Source: JAQBQB01 sp963757185 (GTDB lineage: Bacteria > Gemmatimonadota > Gemmatimonadetes > Gemmatimonadales > Gemmatimonadaceae). From it: a DNA stretch of 64,000 nt. The notes under the pieces are model-generated. The model was not told where the DNA came from and did not search any database. It worked only from the letters and a program-made list of their open reading frames with translations. Location: the NCBI GenBank assembly GCA_963757185.1, contig CAVWQI010000005.1, forward strand, positions 186,001 to 250,000, written 5' to 3'. The translations under genes and the position numbers were made by a program. Positions within the stretch are counted from its first letter, which is position 1. Every line of letters starts with the position of its first letter. Below are positions 37,226 through 47,068 of this stretch, piece by piece.

Positions 37226-39971
37226 CGGCGTCCCCACCCTCCCACTCGATCGGGACAAGGCGATCGTCATCTTGGCGATCGCCTCGGAGATACACGAACT
37301 CGCCGTTGGCGCCACTGAGCACCAGTTGGCCACGGCGCCGGCGGCGGCCGCGGGGCATCTCATTCACGACGAGGTCGATCGCCGAGACTTCCTGCGCGTC
37401 GAGTTCGATGTTCACGCGATACCCGTCTCCCACTCGCTCCCACGCCGCGCGCGGCGGCGCTGATGTCGTCGCTTTGCCGGTGATGCCGCGAACTCGGACG
37501 TGGTCGCCGCCCAACTCCGGGACGAGCATCCACGCGGCGACCCCGCCTGCGAAGCGTGCGTACAGTTGGATTCCGTCACCGTTGACGTCCGCTGACTCGT
37601 TGTCGAGCGGGTTCTCCGCGTTTCGCGACGCGAACGTCACGTCGCTGCGCGGAATTGTAACCGTGATGCCGAGCGTCGAGCCGCGCGCTCGGAACGAGAC
37701 GTCGGCCGTCGGACAACCTGCCGCGGTCCACGACTCCTCCGACCGCCGATAGTGCTCGGAGCCCAACGCTATTTTGGTCTCGCCCTCGCGGAGCAGGCGC
37801 AGCGGCGGGCGAGTCTCGCGCGGAGCAGCGTCTGACGACGGCGCCTCCGTCCGCCTGGCGACGCCGGCGAGCGTCACGCCGCGCGTATCTCCACCGGCGC
37901 GGGAGAACACGATCTCCCACTGAGCCGTCGCGGGGTGGTGCTCGTGCACCGCACCGTCGGCGAGGGTCACGCGAAGCGACTCGCCGAACTCCACGCCCAC
38001 AACCGCGTCGCTCCAACTCCACACGAACTCGTGGCGCCCCTCTACCTCTCGGGCTCGCACGAGTCGGAACACGTGATCGCCCAGGCCCGGGGCGCCGAGA
38101 GCGGACGCTCGCCACCATTCGCACTGAGCTGTCGAGCGCGCCCACACCGACGCACGCGCACCGTCGCGCGTCACCCGCCCGACGACCGTCGCGCCGGCGG
38201 GCGCGTGCTGAAGGCTCGTGTCATGAGCAAAGTCGAAACCATCCTCGAGTCCGTGGGCGCCGGCCAGCGGCGCGAGTACGGCCTCGCCCACGCCGTCGGT
38301 CAGTTCCAGCGCGGCGTGGATCGGCAGGTCGAACATCAGGCGTGTCCCGACTTCGCCGCCGGCGGTCACCGGCGAGGGAGGGGTCGCTTCGTTTCCGTCC
38401 CATTCGAGACTGTCGACGAGGTAGGTCGGCAGCACGACGATCGAACGTCGCGCGCGGACTCCGGGTGCGATCTCCGCCTCGGCCGAGACCCAACCACACT
38501 CTTCGCGCTCGTCGTAAGCGCCGAGCGTGCCGTTCGTCGGCCTCTGCGACCGGCCGTCGACGAGCGGCGCGTTGTGCGCCAGCGTGCTGCGATACCAGTG
38601 CAACGTGCGATCGACGTAGGAGCCGGTGCCGTAATCGTCGAGCCATCGCACGGCATCGTTGACGAGGACGAGATTCAAGCGGTCGGGATGTCCGTGCCCT
38701 CCGCCCGAGTGTCCGTAGTCCAGGGCGGCGTATGCGCGCCCCTTGTCCCGGCGAAACACCGCGAGCCCCTGCCCTTCGAGCAGCGCGGACGCAGGCGCGG
38801 TGGCGTCGAGGGTCGGAAGGTCCGGCAGCGCGAACAACAGCGCGCGCCAGCTCAGATCGGCGCGGGTGAGCGCGGACGCCGACGAATTTCGCTCGACGTC
38901 GGCGGCGGATCGATCGCGCTGCAGAGTTCCGCCGGCTACATCGTCGACGTACATGCGGGCGAGCGCGCCGCGCAGCGTGGGATCGTCCTCTCGCGCGAGG
39001 CCAAGCTCGCAGTGTTCGGCGATTCGCCACTGCCGTAGAGAGATCGCGTATTGGGAGTCGCGTCGGGACGGAAGAGTGAAATCCGGAAGCGCCGACAGGA
39101 ACGGCACGGAGAACCCGCGCTGGAATCTCTCTATGAGCGCGGGCTCGACCTCGACTCCCGCGTGCTCCGCCATCGTCACGCCGTACCAGAGTCCCCGATG
39201 AGCGAACAGATGGTAGTTCTCGCCCTCGTACCAGGTCCCGTCGCTCAGGATGCCATGGGCAATCTGCCCCGCCACACCACTTCGACCGAGTACCGCCCGC
39301 TCGGCCGACTTTGCGTCGTCCAGGAGCCGAGCGGCGGCGAGAAGCGCGACCTCGTTCCAGACCTGGCGATTCGACCCGCCCTCGTCGAATTCGGCAATGA
39401 GCGAGCGGCTCGGTTCGACGATCTCCGCGCGCACGCGATCGACCAACGCGCTCTCGCTCGTCGCCATCAAGTCGGCGGCGACGCAGATCTGGAGCAGCCA
39501 GATCGATTCGAGATACGTGCTGAAGAACAACCGCGTCGGTCCGAGCACGTTGTCGACGTTCGGATAGCGGAGGTACCGCTCGCAGTAGCCGGCGAGAATG
39601 TCCCGCGCGAGCGTTGCGTAGCGATCGCCCAAGCCAACCGACGCCAACACGGCGCCATGAACGGCTCGTTCGGCCAACCAGAGTTGATACCAGTAGTTCC
39701 AGAACCGGTCGTGCAGCTCGCCGGTGTAGACCCGTCCGCAGCGCTGACAGCGATGTTCGTGATGCGAGAAAGGGTCGAACTCGAGCATCGTGCCGTCGAC
39801 CTCGCAGCGGCCGCCGGCGCGCGAGAGGAGCGCCTTTTCGGACGGGAAGTACAGGTCGCGACCCAGCAACGCTTCGAGATCCGACGCCAACGACTCGGCG
39901 AGCGGTTTCAACGGACCCGCCGCGGCGCGGCGACGCCGCTCGAGGCCGTCGTGATCGATCAGGACGCTCAT
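37218..39971 (-). CDS. Heparinase II/III-family polysaccharide lyase
   Basis: A 917-residue protein. An alpha/alpha-toroid domain lies at about residues 60-380 (YEGENYHLFAHRGLWYGVTM with Asn/Tyr/His-type active-site residues). The heparinase II/III beta-domain (about 400-690) contains YAALDYGHSGGGHGHPDRLN and HWYRSTLAHNAPLVDGRSQR. The C-terminal 200 residues resemble a DOMON/CBM9-like sugar-binding domain. No signal peptide is evident, so it may act on imported oligosaccharides. ATG is coupled (ATGA) to the ABC binding-protein gene. Confidence 0.85.
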   Translation of the reverse strand: MSVLIDHDGLERRRRAAAGPLKPLAESLASDLEALLGRDLYFPSEKALLSRAGGRCEVDGTMLEFDPFSHHEHRCQRCGRVYTGELHDRFWNYWYQLWLAERAVHGAVLASVGLGDRYATLARDILAGYCERYLRYPNVDNVLGPTRLFFSTYLESIWLLQICVAADLMATSESALVDRVRAEIVEPSRSLIAEFDEGGSNRQVWNEVALLAAARLLDDAKSAERAVLGRSGVAGQIAHGILSDGTWYEGENYHLFAHRGLWYGVTMAEHAGVEVEPALIERFQRGFSVPFLSALPDFTLPSRRDSQYAISLRQWRIAEHCELGLAREDDPTLRGALARMYVDDVAGGTLQRDRSAADVERNSSASALTRADLSWRALLFALPDLPTLDATAPASALLEGQGLAVFRRDKGRAYAALDYGHSGGGHGHPDRLNLVLVNDAVRWLDDYGTGSYVDRTLHWYRSTLAHNAPLVDGRSQRPTNGTLGAYDEREECGWVSAEAEIAPGVRARRSIVVLPTYLVDSLEWDGNEATPPSPVTAGGEVGTRLMFDLPIHAALELTDGVGEAVLAPLAGAHGLEDGFDFAHDTSLQHAPAGATVVGRVTRDGARASVWARSTAQCEWWRASALGAPGLGDHVFRLVRAREVEGRHEFVWSWSDAVVGVEFGESLRVTLADGAVHEHHPATAQWEIVFSRAGGDTRGVTLAGVARRTEAPSSDAAPRETRPPLRLLREGETKIALGSEHYRRSEESWTAAGCPTADVSFRARGSTLGITVTIPRSDVTFASRNAENPLDNESADVNGDGIQLYARFAGGVAAWMLVPELGGDHVRVRGITGKATTSAPPRAAWERVGDGYRVNIELDAQEVSAIDLVVNEMPRGRRRRRGQLVLSGANGEFVYLRGDRQDDDRLVPIEWEGGDADD

Positions 39972-41596
39972 CGCGCCACGGACACCTTTCGGGCGCCGGG
40001 CTCGATGCTCCAATCGGAGACCGACACCATTTCGCCGCGCAGATCCATCGTCACGTTGTGGAGACGCGCCGACACTCCCTGCACGCCGCGCGAGTAGTAC
40101 AGCCAGGCGACCGGCACGCTGTCGTCGAGGACGCGTTGCGCGGCGCGCCACGCGCCGATGCGCGATGGTTCGTCGCTCGCGCCGCGCGCCGCGGCGAAGA
40201 GGGAGTCGAGATCGCGCGAATGAAAGCCAGTGTAGTCGAGGGCGCCGCCCTGCTGCCGTGTCTCGAACATCGCCGACACGAACGAGAGCGCTACGTCCCC
40301 GGGAACGCCGGCGATCAACACGTCGAACGTCTTCGTCGCCGCCCGGGCCTCGTTCAGAAACGTGCCCAGCTCGACTTGTCGGACGTTCAGCCGAATGCCG
40401 CGCAGCGCGAGATCGGCCTGAATCAGTTGCTCGAGCGCGTTGTCTCCCGACCCGACGGTGAGCAGGTCGAGCTCGAGCGGGCGGCCGAGCCGCTGGCGAG
40501 TGCCGCTCGGCGAGCGGCGCCACCCGGCGGCATCGAGGAGCGAGTCGGCTCGAGCGGTGTCTCGAGCGGGCGCACCTGGGAGCGCGAGTGGGCTCTCTGG
40601 CGGAACCGGACCGGCGGCGGGAACTCCGAACCCCGCCAGCGCTGCGGCGACGAGCCGCGAGCGGTCGATCGAGAGGGAGATTGCTCGGCGCACGCGGACG
40701 TCGTCGAACGGCGCCTTGTGAACGTTGAAAACAAGTCCTGTCGTGAAGAGAATCGGATATTCAATGACTCGCATCGACGGATCATGCCGCGCCAGTGAGG
40801 CCATGGCGGGCGAGATGCCGGCGACGTCGAGCTCGCCGCTCGCGAGGCCGGCGAATTTGGTCGTCGGCTCGTCGACGATGGCCACGACCAGGCCTGCGAC
40901 GCGCGGCGGTCCACCGAGTGCGGGTGGAAAATGCTCGTTTCGTCGGAACGTCCATCGAGAACCGGCCCGACGATCGACGAACGAGAACGGACCGTTGCCC
41001 ACCGGCGCGAAATTGAACGCGGCTCGGCGCAATTCCGCGTGCGGAATCGAATCCAGCAGATGCGCCGGGGCTATGGGCAGCTCGCAGAACACGAGCGGAA
41101 AGGACGACTGCGGCGTCCGAAATCGAATCTCGACGGTCGTGTCGTCGCGAGCGAGGACTGTGTCGATGCTCGCGAGATCGGCGGAGCGCAGGTATCCGGT
41201 CGCGGGGTCGCGGGCGGCGTCGAGCGTGTACGCGACGTCGCGCGACGTCGTCGGAGCGCCGTCCTGCCATCGCAGTCCGCCGGTGAGGTGGAGCGTCAGA
41301 TCGCGGCGATCGGACGACCAGGACCACGACGTCGCTGCGTATGGGGCCGGTTGCAGCTTGTCGTCATACTTCGCCAGGGTCACGTACAGAACGAAGCGCT
41401 GAATCTGGCGAGACAGCGGATGAATAGTGACAAGCGGGTTGCCGGACTCGAGGTCGGTTCCCGAAGCGTAGACCACCGTGTCCGGCGGCCGCTCTGGACT
41501 CCAGCATCCGGTGACGACCGCCGCCACGACGATCGACGCCAATGCGCTCGAGACTGTTGACACTCGAACACGCCTATGCAGCTTCAGCGCGTGCAT
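39968..41596 (-). CDS. ABC transporter solute-binding lipoprotein (SBP_bac_5 family)
   Basis: A 542-residue DppA/OppA-type protein. With the ATG at 41596 it has a basic n-region, a hydrophobic stretch and a lipobox (VVTGC). Family features: TSWSWSSDRRDLTLHLTGGL, RWQDGAPTTSRDVAYTLDAA, RAISLSIDRSRLVAAALAGF. The family imports peptides, nickel or oligosaccharides; the linked lyase suggests sugars. The divergent permease gene starts at 41576, so the two genes overlap by about 21 bases at their 5' ends. Confidence 0.85.
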   Translation of the reverse strand: MHALKLHRRVRVSTVSSALASIVVAAVVTGCWSPERPPDTVVYASGTDLESGNPLVTIHPLSRQIQRFVLYVTLAKYDDKLQPAPYAATSWSWSSDRRDLTLHLTGGLRWQDGAPTTSRDVAYTLDAARDPATGYLRSADLASIDTVLARDDTTVEIRFRTPQSSFPLVFCELPIAPAHLLDSIPHAELRRAAFNFAPVGNGPFSFVDRRAGSRWTFRRNEHFPPALGGPPRVAGLVVAIVDEPTTKFAGLASGELDVAGISPAMASLARHDPSMRVIEYPILFTTGLVFNVHKAPFDDVRVRRAISLSIDRSRLVAAALAGFGVPAAGPVPPESPLALPGAPARDTARADSLLDAAGWRRSPSGTRQRLGRPLELDLLTVGSGDNALEQLIQADLALRGIRLNVRQVELGTFLNEARAATKTFDVLIAGVPGDVALSFVSAMFETRQQGGALDYTGFHSRDLDSLFAAARGASDEPSRIGAWRAAQRVLDDSVPVAWLYYSRGVQGVSARLHNVTMDLRGEMVSVSDWSIEPGARKVSVAR

Positions 41597-42577
41597 CTAC
41601 TCGCCGTGCTGCGGCGCCTCGCCGGCGCGCTCGCGCTTTTCTGGCTGGTGCTCACGCTCACGTTCGCGCTTGTCCGCCTCGCCCCGGGTGATGCCGCGAC
41701 CTTCCTGGTTCCACCGTCCGCGACTGCGGCCGACGCCGCGCGTATCCGCGCCGAGCTCGGACTCGACCGGTCGGTCGCCGTGCAATATGCACGGTGGGCG
41801 TCCGGCGTGCTGCACGGCAACTTCGGTGAGAGCTCGCTCCGGCGCGAGCCGGTCACGCGTGCCATCGCCGACGCGCTCCCGGTGTCGCTCGGGCTCGGCG
41901 CCGCTTCGCTCGCTCTGACCTTTCTGATTGGAGTTCCGCTCGGACTGATTCAGGCGGCGCGACGCGGAGGCGTCGTGGATCGCGGGCTGACGGTGATCAC
42001 CACGGTCATGTACGCCGCGCCGAGTTTCTGGCTTGCGCTCTCGCTGGTGGCCGTCTTCACGTACGGCGCGGCTGAATGGGGGCTGCCGGCGTGGCTGCGC
42101 CTCCCCGCTTTCGGCATTCACGCGCCGGGACTCGACGTCACCGGATTGGCGGCGTTGTCGGACCTGATTCGCCACGCGATCCTGCCCGTGAGCATTCTCA
42201 CGGTCGTCGGCGCGGCGGGCATCGCGCGCTATTCGCGCTCGAGCGTCGCCGACGTGCTGAGCCAGGACTTCGTGCGCACCGCGCGAGCCAAGGGCTCGTC
42301 GCCCGCGCGCGTGAACTTGCGGCACGTGCTCTCGAACGTGTTGCCGCCGCTGATCGTCCTGTTCGCGTTGTCGCTGCCCGGTCTCGTCGCGGGATCGATT
42401 TTCGTCGAGTCGGTTTTCGCGTGGCCCGGCATGGGGCGGCTCATGGTGGACGCGATCGCCGCGCGCGACTATCCGCTCGTGATGGGCGCGGCAGCTGTGT
42501 ACGCAGCGCTTGTGATCTTCGCCAATCTCGCCGGTGACGTTGCGCTGCCGCTGGTCGATCCGAGGCGCCGCGCGTGA
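41576..42577 (+). CDS. ABC transporter permease (DppB/OppB type)
   Basis: A 333-residue inner-membrane permease with six helices. The N-terminal signature ALFWLVLTLTFALVRLAPGD and the EAA loop RTARAKGSSPARVNLRHVLS identify the DppB family. A GTG at 41591 is an alternative start. It is divergent from, and overlaps, the binding-protein gene, an arrangement that leaves no separate promoter region. The paired permease follows with a 4-bp overlap. Confidence 0.9.
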   Translation: MQLQRVHLLAVLRRLAGALALFWLVLTLTFALVRLAPGDAATFLVPPSATAADAARIRAELGLDRSVAVQYARWASGVLHGNFGESSLRREPVTRAIADALPVSLGLGAASLALTFLIGVPLGLIQAARRGGVVDRGLTVITTVMYAAPSFWLALSLVAVFTYGAAEWGLPAWLRLPAFGIHAPGLDVTGLAALSDLIRHAILPVSILTVVGAAGIARYSRSSVADVLSQDFVRTARAKGSSPARVNLRHVLSNVLPPLIVLFALSLPGLVAGSIFVESVFAWPGMGRLMVDAIAARDYPLVMGAAAVYAALVIFANLAGDVALPLVDPRRRA

Positions 42578-43443
42578 CGTCGCGCGCGCTCCGAGCGGTG
42601 CGGACGCTTCCCGGCGCGGCGGCGGCGGGACTTGCCGTCCTCGTGCTCGCCGCTCTGTTGGTGCCGGCGGTGTCGCACCAGGATCCGCTCGGTATCGGCG
42701 ACGTCCTGCGATTGCGGCTTCTGCCTCCGTTCTCGCGCGATTCGCTGGGGAATTTTCACCTGCTCGGCACGGACCGATTCGGGCGCGACCTGTTCGTGCG
42801 GATGATGCTCGCCGGACGAATCTCTCTCGCCGTCGGGATCGTCGGTTCGGTGGTGGCGAGCGGCGTCGGAACGATCGCCGGCGCGGTCGCGGCCTGGGTC
42901 GGCGGCGTTGTAGACCGGTCTCTCATGGCGCTCTCTGACGCATTGCTCGCCCTTCCGCGTCTCGTGCTCCTGCTCGTCTGCGCGTCGCTTTGGCGACCGG
43001 GACTTACGACGGTCGTCGCGGTGCTCGTGTTGACGGGCTGGATGGGTGTCGCGCGAATGGTTCGCGCCGAGCTGCTCGGCGTGAAGACGCGCCCGTTCGT
43101 CGACGCGGCGACGGGACTCGGCGCGTCGAGCGCGCGCGTCCTCTGGCGACACGCGCTCCCGAATTCACTCGGCCCGGCGATCGTCGCCACGACGCTCGGC
43201 GTGGGCAACGCGATTCTGCTCGAGAGCGGCCTTTCGTTCCTCGGGCTCGGCGTTCAGCCGCCGCGGCCGAGTTGGGGGAACATGATCGCCGGTGGACGCG
43301 ACTTGATCGTGGTGGCGCCCTGGGTGGCGATTGCGCCGGGGCTCGCGTTGATCGCGACCGTTCTCTGTTGCACGCTCATCGGCGACGACCTACGCGACCG
43401 GCTTGCCGGCGAGACTGGAGCCACTTTGCGGGACCGGGCCTAG
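42574..43443 (+). CDS. ABC transporter permease (DppC/OppC type)
   Basis: A 289-residue partner permease. It has HLLGTDRFGRDLFVRMMLAG, a DppC hallmark, and the EAA loop GLGASSARVLWRHALPNSLG, followed by SGLSFLGLGVQPPRPSWGNM. GTG at 42574 overlaps the dppB-like stop. No ATP-binding subunits (DppD/F) follow in this window, so they must be elsewhere. Confidence 0.9.
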   Translation: MTSRALRAVRTLPGAAAAGLAVLVLAALLVPAVSHQDPLGIGDVLRLRLLPPFSRDSLGNFHLLGTDRFGRDLFVRMMLAGRISLAVGIVGSVVASGVGTIAGAVAAWVGGVVDRSLMALSDALLALPRLVLLLVCASLWRPGLTTVVAVLVLTGWMGVARMVRAELLGVKTRPFVDAATGLGASSARVLWRHALPNSLGPAIVATTLGVGNAILLESGLSFLGLGVQPPRPSWGNMIAGGRDLIVVAPWVAIAPGLALIATVLCCTLIGDDLRDRLAGETGATLRDRA

Positions 43444-43514
43444 AGAAACCTGGGTCCCACGCGCGCGACGAATCTCCGCGTCCCCTGGTCGGCATTTACG
43501 ACATGGAACTACAA

Positions 43515-43605
43515 TTTGCGCGGAGAAAGCACGGATTTCGCAGAGCAAACAAAAAATCTTTATGGACTTCTCCGCGGAAGTCCGTAGATGTCCGCGAAAT
43601 TGTTT
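43515..43605. repeat. Imperfect inverted-repeat (cruciform) unit in convergent gap
   Basis: The left arm (43515-43550) and the reverse complement of the right arm (about 43570-43605) align as CGCGGA, six to eight variable bases, ACGGA(C/T)TTC, then GC(G/A)GAG. Within it GGACTTC/GAAGTCC (43564-43583) is a 7-bp perfect hairpin, followed by a TTTTTT run at 43603-43608. It lies between convergent genes and may serve as a bidirectional terminator or be a dispersed intergenic repeat. Confidence 0.55.
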
Positions 43606-43647
43606 TTTCTCTAGTCGTATGGCCAGGCTAGGCGCGCCCAGCGGCCG

Positions 43648-46275
43648 CTAGCGCAGGAGGATCGTGACGATGGCCCGGGGCCCGGCCGTGAACGCGACAT
43701 CCTGACCTTCAAACGACGCCGGCACGCCGACAGTCTCGTCCAAGCGTGACAGACGCGCCTCCTCGACGACGAACGGTAGGTGCCAGGCGCCGGCGACGCG
43801 TGCGTTCGTGAGATTCACGCAGCGAAGCACGAGCCAGCGACCATCTTCGCTCTCCTTCATCGCGGAGAACGCGAGACCGGCGCCGACGAGCTCCGGTCCG
43901 ACGACGTCGTCGGAAACGCTGAGCGCCGAGCGAAGGGTCGTGCCGATGATCGGCACCAGGAAGTCGTCGGCCGCGCGCTCGATGGCGTCGATCGTCTGCA
44001 CGTCGCGCGTGCCGTGAAACATCACCGCGAGATTGGCTGCGAACGGTCCGCGGCATTGCGCCTGCGGCGTAGGAACAGGCCAGCCGGCGTGTCCCGGCCT
44101 CTCGGGCAGGTCGCTCTTCGACAGCTCACCGACCGAACGAACAAGTGTGACGGCGACGCTTCCGTCGTCGCGCGATTCGTACTCGGCCAGGCCGTCGCTG
44201 AGTACCGTGCAGCCGCGCGACTCGTTGAACAACGAGACGTACCGATGCAACGGCGCCGTCGCTGGCGCGCGTTCACTCTGCGTTTCGTCGGGGCTGGGAG
44301 TGATCGGCGTGCGGCGCACGGGACCGAATGCCGCGTCCGCCCACACCTCCGGATGAGTGACGTCGCCGGCGAGAACCATCCGCAACCGGTGATCGTCTCG
44401 TTGGTTGTCGCCGGTCAGCGCGATCGCGACGTGCGACGCACCCGCGTCCAGAGTCAGGCGAATCGTGACGCCCACGCCTCCCTGACCACGCCGAGCGTTC
44501 CGCTCGGTGACTTTCGCGGCCAGCGAGAGCTCGCCGCGAAGCGGTCCGCGATGTAGGCGCCGTACGCGGTCAATGCGAACGTCGCACTGGCGCGGGCGGG
44601 GCGCCGGCGTGTACAGATCGCCCACGTCCGCGTCGTCCTCGAAGTGAATGAGCGAGTCCACGCGGCGGCCGCTGGGCTTGTGCAGCAACGAGACGGTCGC
44701 GTCTTCGTGCACGGTCACGGAAAGCGCGGCGTTCTCGAGTGACCTCGGCGTGGTTCGCACGCGATCCGCCGGCGCGGCACCGCGCGAACGCCGACCGATC
44801 GGGCGCGCGATCACGGCGTATGCCGGCGCGTCAACAACCCAGGCAGCGACGCGTGTCGCCGAGACCAGGTCGTTGTCGGGATAGTGTCGGGGCGATTCGG
44901 TGCGCGAGTTTCGCATTTGCCGATCGAGCACCTGAACCGCGCCGAGGCCCGCGACGGTCGGCGTTCGTCGCGGTTCCGGGAGCGAAGGCGTCGCGAGTTC
45001 CGCGGAACCGGGGCCGACCGGCACGTCGGCGACGAACTCCTCGATCTCCAGAATCGCGACGCCCGTCCGGCGGCGCGGCGCCGGATTTCGAATGAGCACG
45101 ACCGGCTGCCACGCGTCGCGCGCGGCACGCGCCTCCGCTCGATCGTGGCCGACGAGATCCAACATCGCATCGTCGCGGACGCCGGCCGCCTGATTCGTGG
45201 CGGAACGAACCCGCAGCTCCATTGCGGCCGCGACCTCGTCGATGGAGCATCCGCACAGCGTGTCGTGGGGATGGGCTTCGAGGAGGGTTCGCCACGCCTC
45301 GTCGAGAAGCGGGCGTCGCGACGGGCCCCGCCGCGACGCGAGCGCGTTCCACGGTTCCGCGTCTCGCAGGAGCGCTCGCTCGGCGAGGGCGTTGAGACGT
45401 TTCTCGTGCGCGCGGGTCGCGAGCGTGCCGGAGAGCGTCCAGGTGTAGCCGTACGAGTCGCGCAGCTCGCCCTCGGCGAGCGGAAGCGTCGCGGTTTCGG
45501 CGCGCGCGAGGAGGGCGCGTTGAAAAGCGCGAAGCGAGCTTCGATGCACCGTATCGTTGACGCCCGCCGTCTCGAGCGCGTGAACAGCGTCGGCGTGTCC
45601 AACCTGCCGGGCGTGGTGATCGGCACCGTGGGGCAAGAGCACGACACCGGTCGTCGTGCGCGGCGCCAGCTGTTCGCGCATCGCCGACCAGCGACGCTCG
45701 GCCTCGATGGAATCGATGGGCAGGTTGGAGCCGAGCTCGTACCCGCTCCGCGCGAGGTGATAGAGCAGCACGCGTTCCCCGGTCGGCGAGCGCCACCAAG
45801 CCGCGTCGCCGGGCGGAAATCGCCGGCTGCCGTAACCGCGCCAGAGAACGACGACCTCCAGCCCGAATCCCGCGGCGATCGCCGGCAGCGACGCGGGATG
45901 TCCGAACGAGTCCGGGCAGTAGAGAACCGGCGGCGCAGTCGCGCCGAGCCGGTCGAGCGTGCGCCGACCCGTCAGGAGGTTGCGCACCAACGCCTCGCCG
46001 CTCGGAATCAGCTCGTCGGCGAGCACATACCATGGACCCGCCTCCAGTCGGCCGGCGCGGAGCGATTCGCCCAGCGCCTGAACACGCTCCGGCCGCACCC
46101 GCGCGTAATCGTCGATCACGATCGCCTGGCCGTCGAGCAGAAAGCTCTCGCCGTCGCCGGGCGGCGCGTCGAGCAGCTCGTCGACCAGCGCGACGAGGCG
46201 CTGGCGAAAGCGCTCGGCGGGCAGGTACCACTCGCGGTCCCAGTGTGTGTGAGAGACGAGATGAACGTCGAGCAC
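43648..46275 (-). CDS. GH38-family alpha-mannosidase
   Basis: An 875-residue glycoside hydrolase from GTG 46275. The catalytic N-terminal barrel starts VHLVSHTHWDREWYLPAERF (zinc His/Asp) and has the nucleophile in YCPDSFGHPASLP, with HGADHHARQ further on. C-terminal beta domains follow (about 480-875). An open frame continues upstream to 46683 but overlaps the DedA gene and is not family-like; an ATG at 46410 is possible. It should remove alpha-mannosyl residues, fitting the neighbouring saccharide locus. Confidence 0.85.
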   Translation of the reverse strand: MLDVHLVSHTHWDREWYLPAERFRQRLVALVDELLDAPPGDGESFLLDGQAIVIDDYARVRPERVQALGESLRAGRLEAGPWYVLADELIPSGEALVRNLLTGRRTLDRLGATAPPVLYCPDSFGHPASLPAIAAGFGLEVVVLWRGYGSRRFPPGDAAWWRSPTGERVLLYHLARSGYELGSNLPIDSIEAERRWSAMREQLAPRTTTGVVLLPHGADHHARQVGHADAVHALETAGVNDTVHRSSLRAFQRALLARAETATLPLAEGELRDSYGYTWTLSGTLATRAHEKRLNALAERALLRDAEPWNALASRRGPSRRPLLDEAWRTLLEAHPHDTLCGCSIDEVAAAMELRVRSATNQAAGVRDDAMLDLVGHDRAEARAARDAWQPVVLIRNPAPRRRTGVAILEIEEFVADVPVGPGSAELATPSLPEPRRTPTVAGLGAVQVLDRQMRNSRTESPRHYPDNDLVSATRVAAWVVDAPAYAVIARPIGRRSRGAAPADRVRTTPRSLENAALSVTVHEDATVSLLHKPSGRRVDSLIHFEDDADVGDLYTPAPRPRQCDVRIDRVRRLHRGPLRGELSLAAKVTERNARRGQGGVGVTIRLTLDAGASHVAIALTGDNQRDDHRLRMVLAGDVTHPEVWADAAFGPVRRTPITPSPDETQSERAPATAPLHRYVSLFNESRGCTVLSDGLAEYESRDDGSVAVTLVRSVGELSKSDLPERPGHAGWPVPTPQAQCRGPFAANLAVMFHGTRDVQTIDAIERAADDFLVPIIGTTLRSALSVSDDVVGPELVGAGLAFSAMKESEDGRWLVLRCVNLTNARVAGAWHLPFVVEEARLSRLDETVGVPASFEGQDVAFTAGPRAIVTILLR

Positions 46276-46447
46276 GATCGGTCGATGGAATCGGGGGAGG
46301 CGATGGCGGCTCCGACATTGGTCGCCGGCCGGCCAGCGGTTTTCGAGAATGCTTTTGAACGTGACGCGTTCGCCGCCGAACGCAACCGTTGCCTGGATCG
46401 TCCTGCTCATCGAACTTCCTGTGCCCGCCAACCGGCTACCCTCTCTC

Positions 46448-47068
46448 ATGCACACGCTGCTCGACTGGCTGCACCGCGTCCGCGACGTCCGCGGCATCAT
46501 CGCGTGGGGCGGATACGTCGGACTCACGGCGATCATCTTCGCCGAGACGGGTCTGCTGGTCGGATTCTTCTTGCCGGGAGATTCGTTGATCGTGACGGCG
46601 GGACTTCTCGCCGCGACGACGGGAGTGTTCAACGTCGCGTTGCTCGGCCTCTTGCTGACCGTCGCGTCGGTCATCGGCAACACGGTGGGCTACATGATCG
46701 GGGCGGCGGCCGGTCCGCGCCTGTTCACGCGCGAAGATTCCCTGCTCTTCAACAAGAAGCACCTGTTCCGCGCGCATGATTTTTACGAGCGACGCGGCGC
46801 CGCGACGATCGTGATCGCGCGGTTCATGCCGATCGTGCGCACGTTCGTTCCTGTTGTGGCCGGTATGGCGCAAATGGATCGCCAGCGATACGCGATCTAT
46901 AACGTCATCGGCGGCGTCGCATGGATTTGGAGCATGCTGTTCATCGGCTATTTCCTGGGGCGCTACATTCCCGGAGTCGACCGGCACATCGAGAGTGTGA
47001 TCGCGATCGTGGTCCTCGTCTCGATCTCGCCGGGCATCATCGGCTGGTACAGAGCAAGGAGAGCCTAA
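46448..47068 (+). CDS. DedA-family membrane protein
   Basis: A 206-residue polytopic membrane protein. DedA hallmarks: IIFAETGLLVGFFLPGDSLI, GNTVGYMIGAAAGPRLFTRE, the Arg-containing FYERRGAATIVIARFMPIVR, and YNVIGGVAWIWSMLFIGYFL. The family transports lipids such as undecaprenyl phosphate or keeps membrane potential. Its TAA overlaps the start codon of the SOD gene (TAATG). Confidence 0.9.
   Translation: MHTLLDWLHRVRDVRGIIAWGGYVGLTAIIFAETGLLVGFFLPGDSLIVTAGLLAATTGVFNVALLGLLLTVASVIGNTVGYMIGAAAGPRLFTREDSLLFNKKHLFRAHDFYERRGAATIVIARFMPIVRTFVPVVAGMAQMDRQRYAIYNVIGGVAWIWSMLFIGYFLGRYIPGVDRHIESVIAIVVLVSISPGIIGWYRARRA

Noticed and set aside
43648..46683. Long N-terminal extension of the alpha-mannosidase
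   Set aside because: The extension overlaps the divergent DedA gene and is antisense-like; the GH38 domain starts right after the GTG at 46275.
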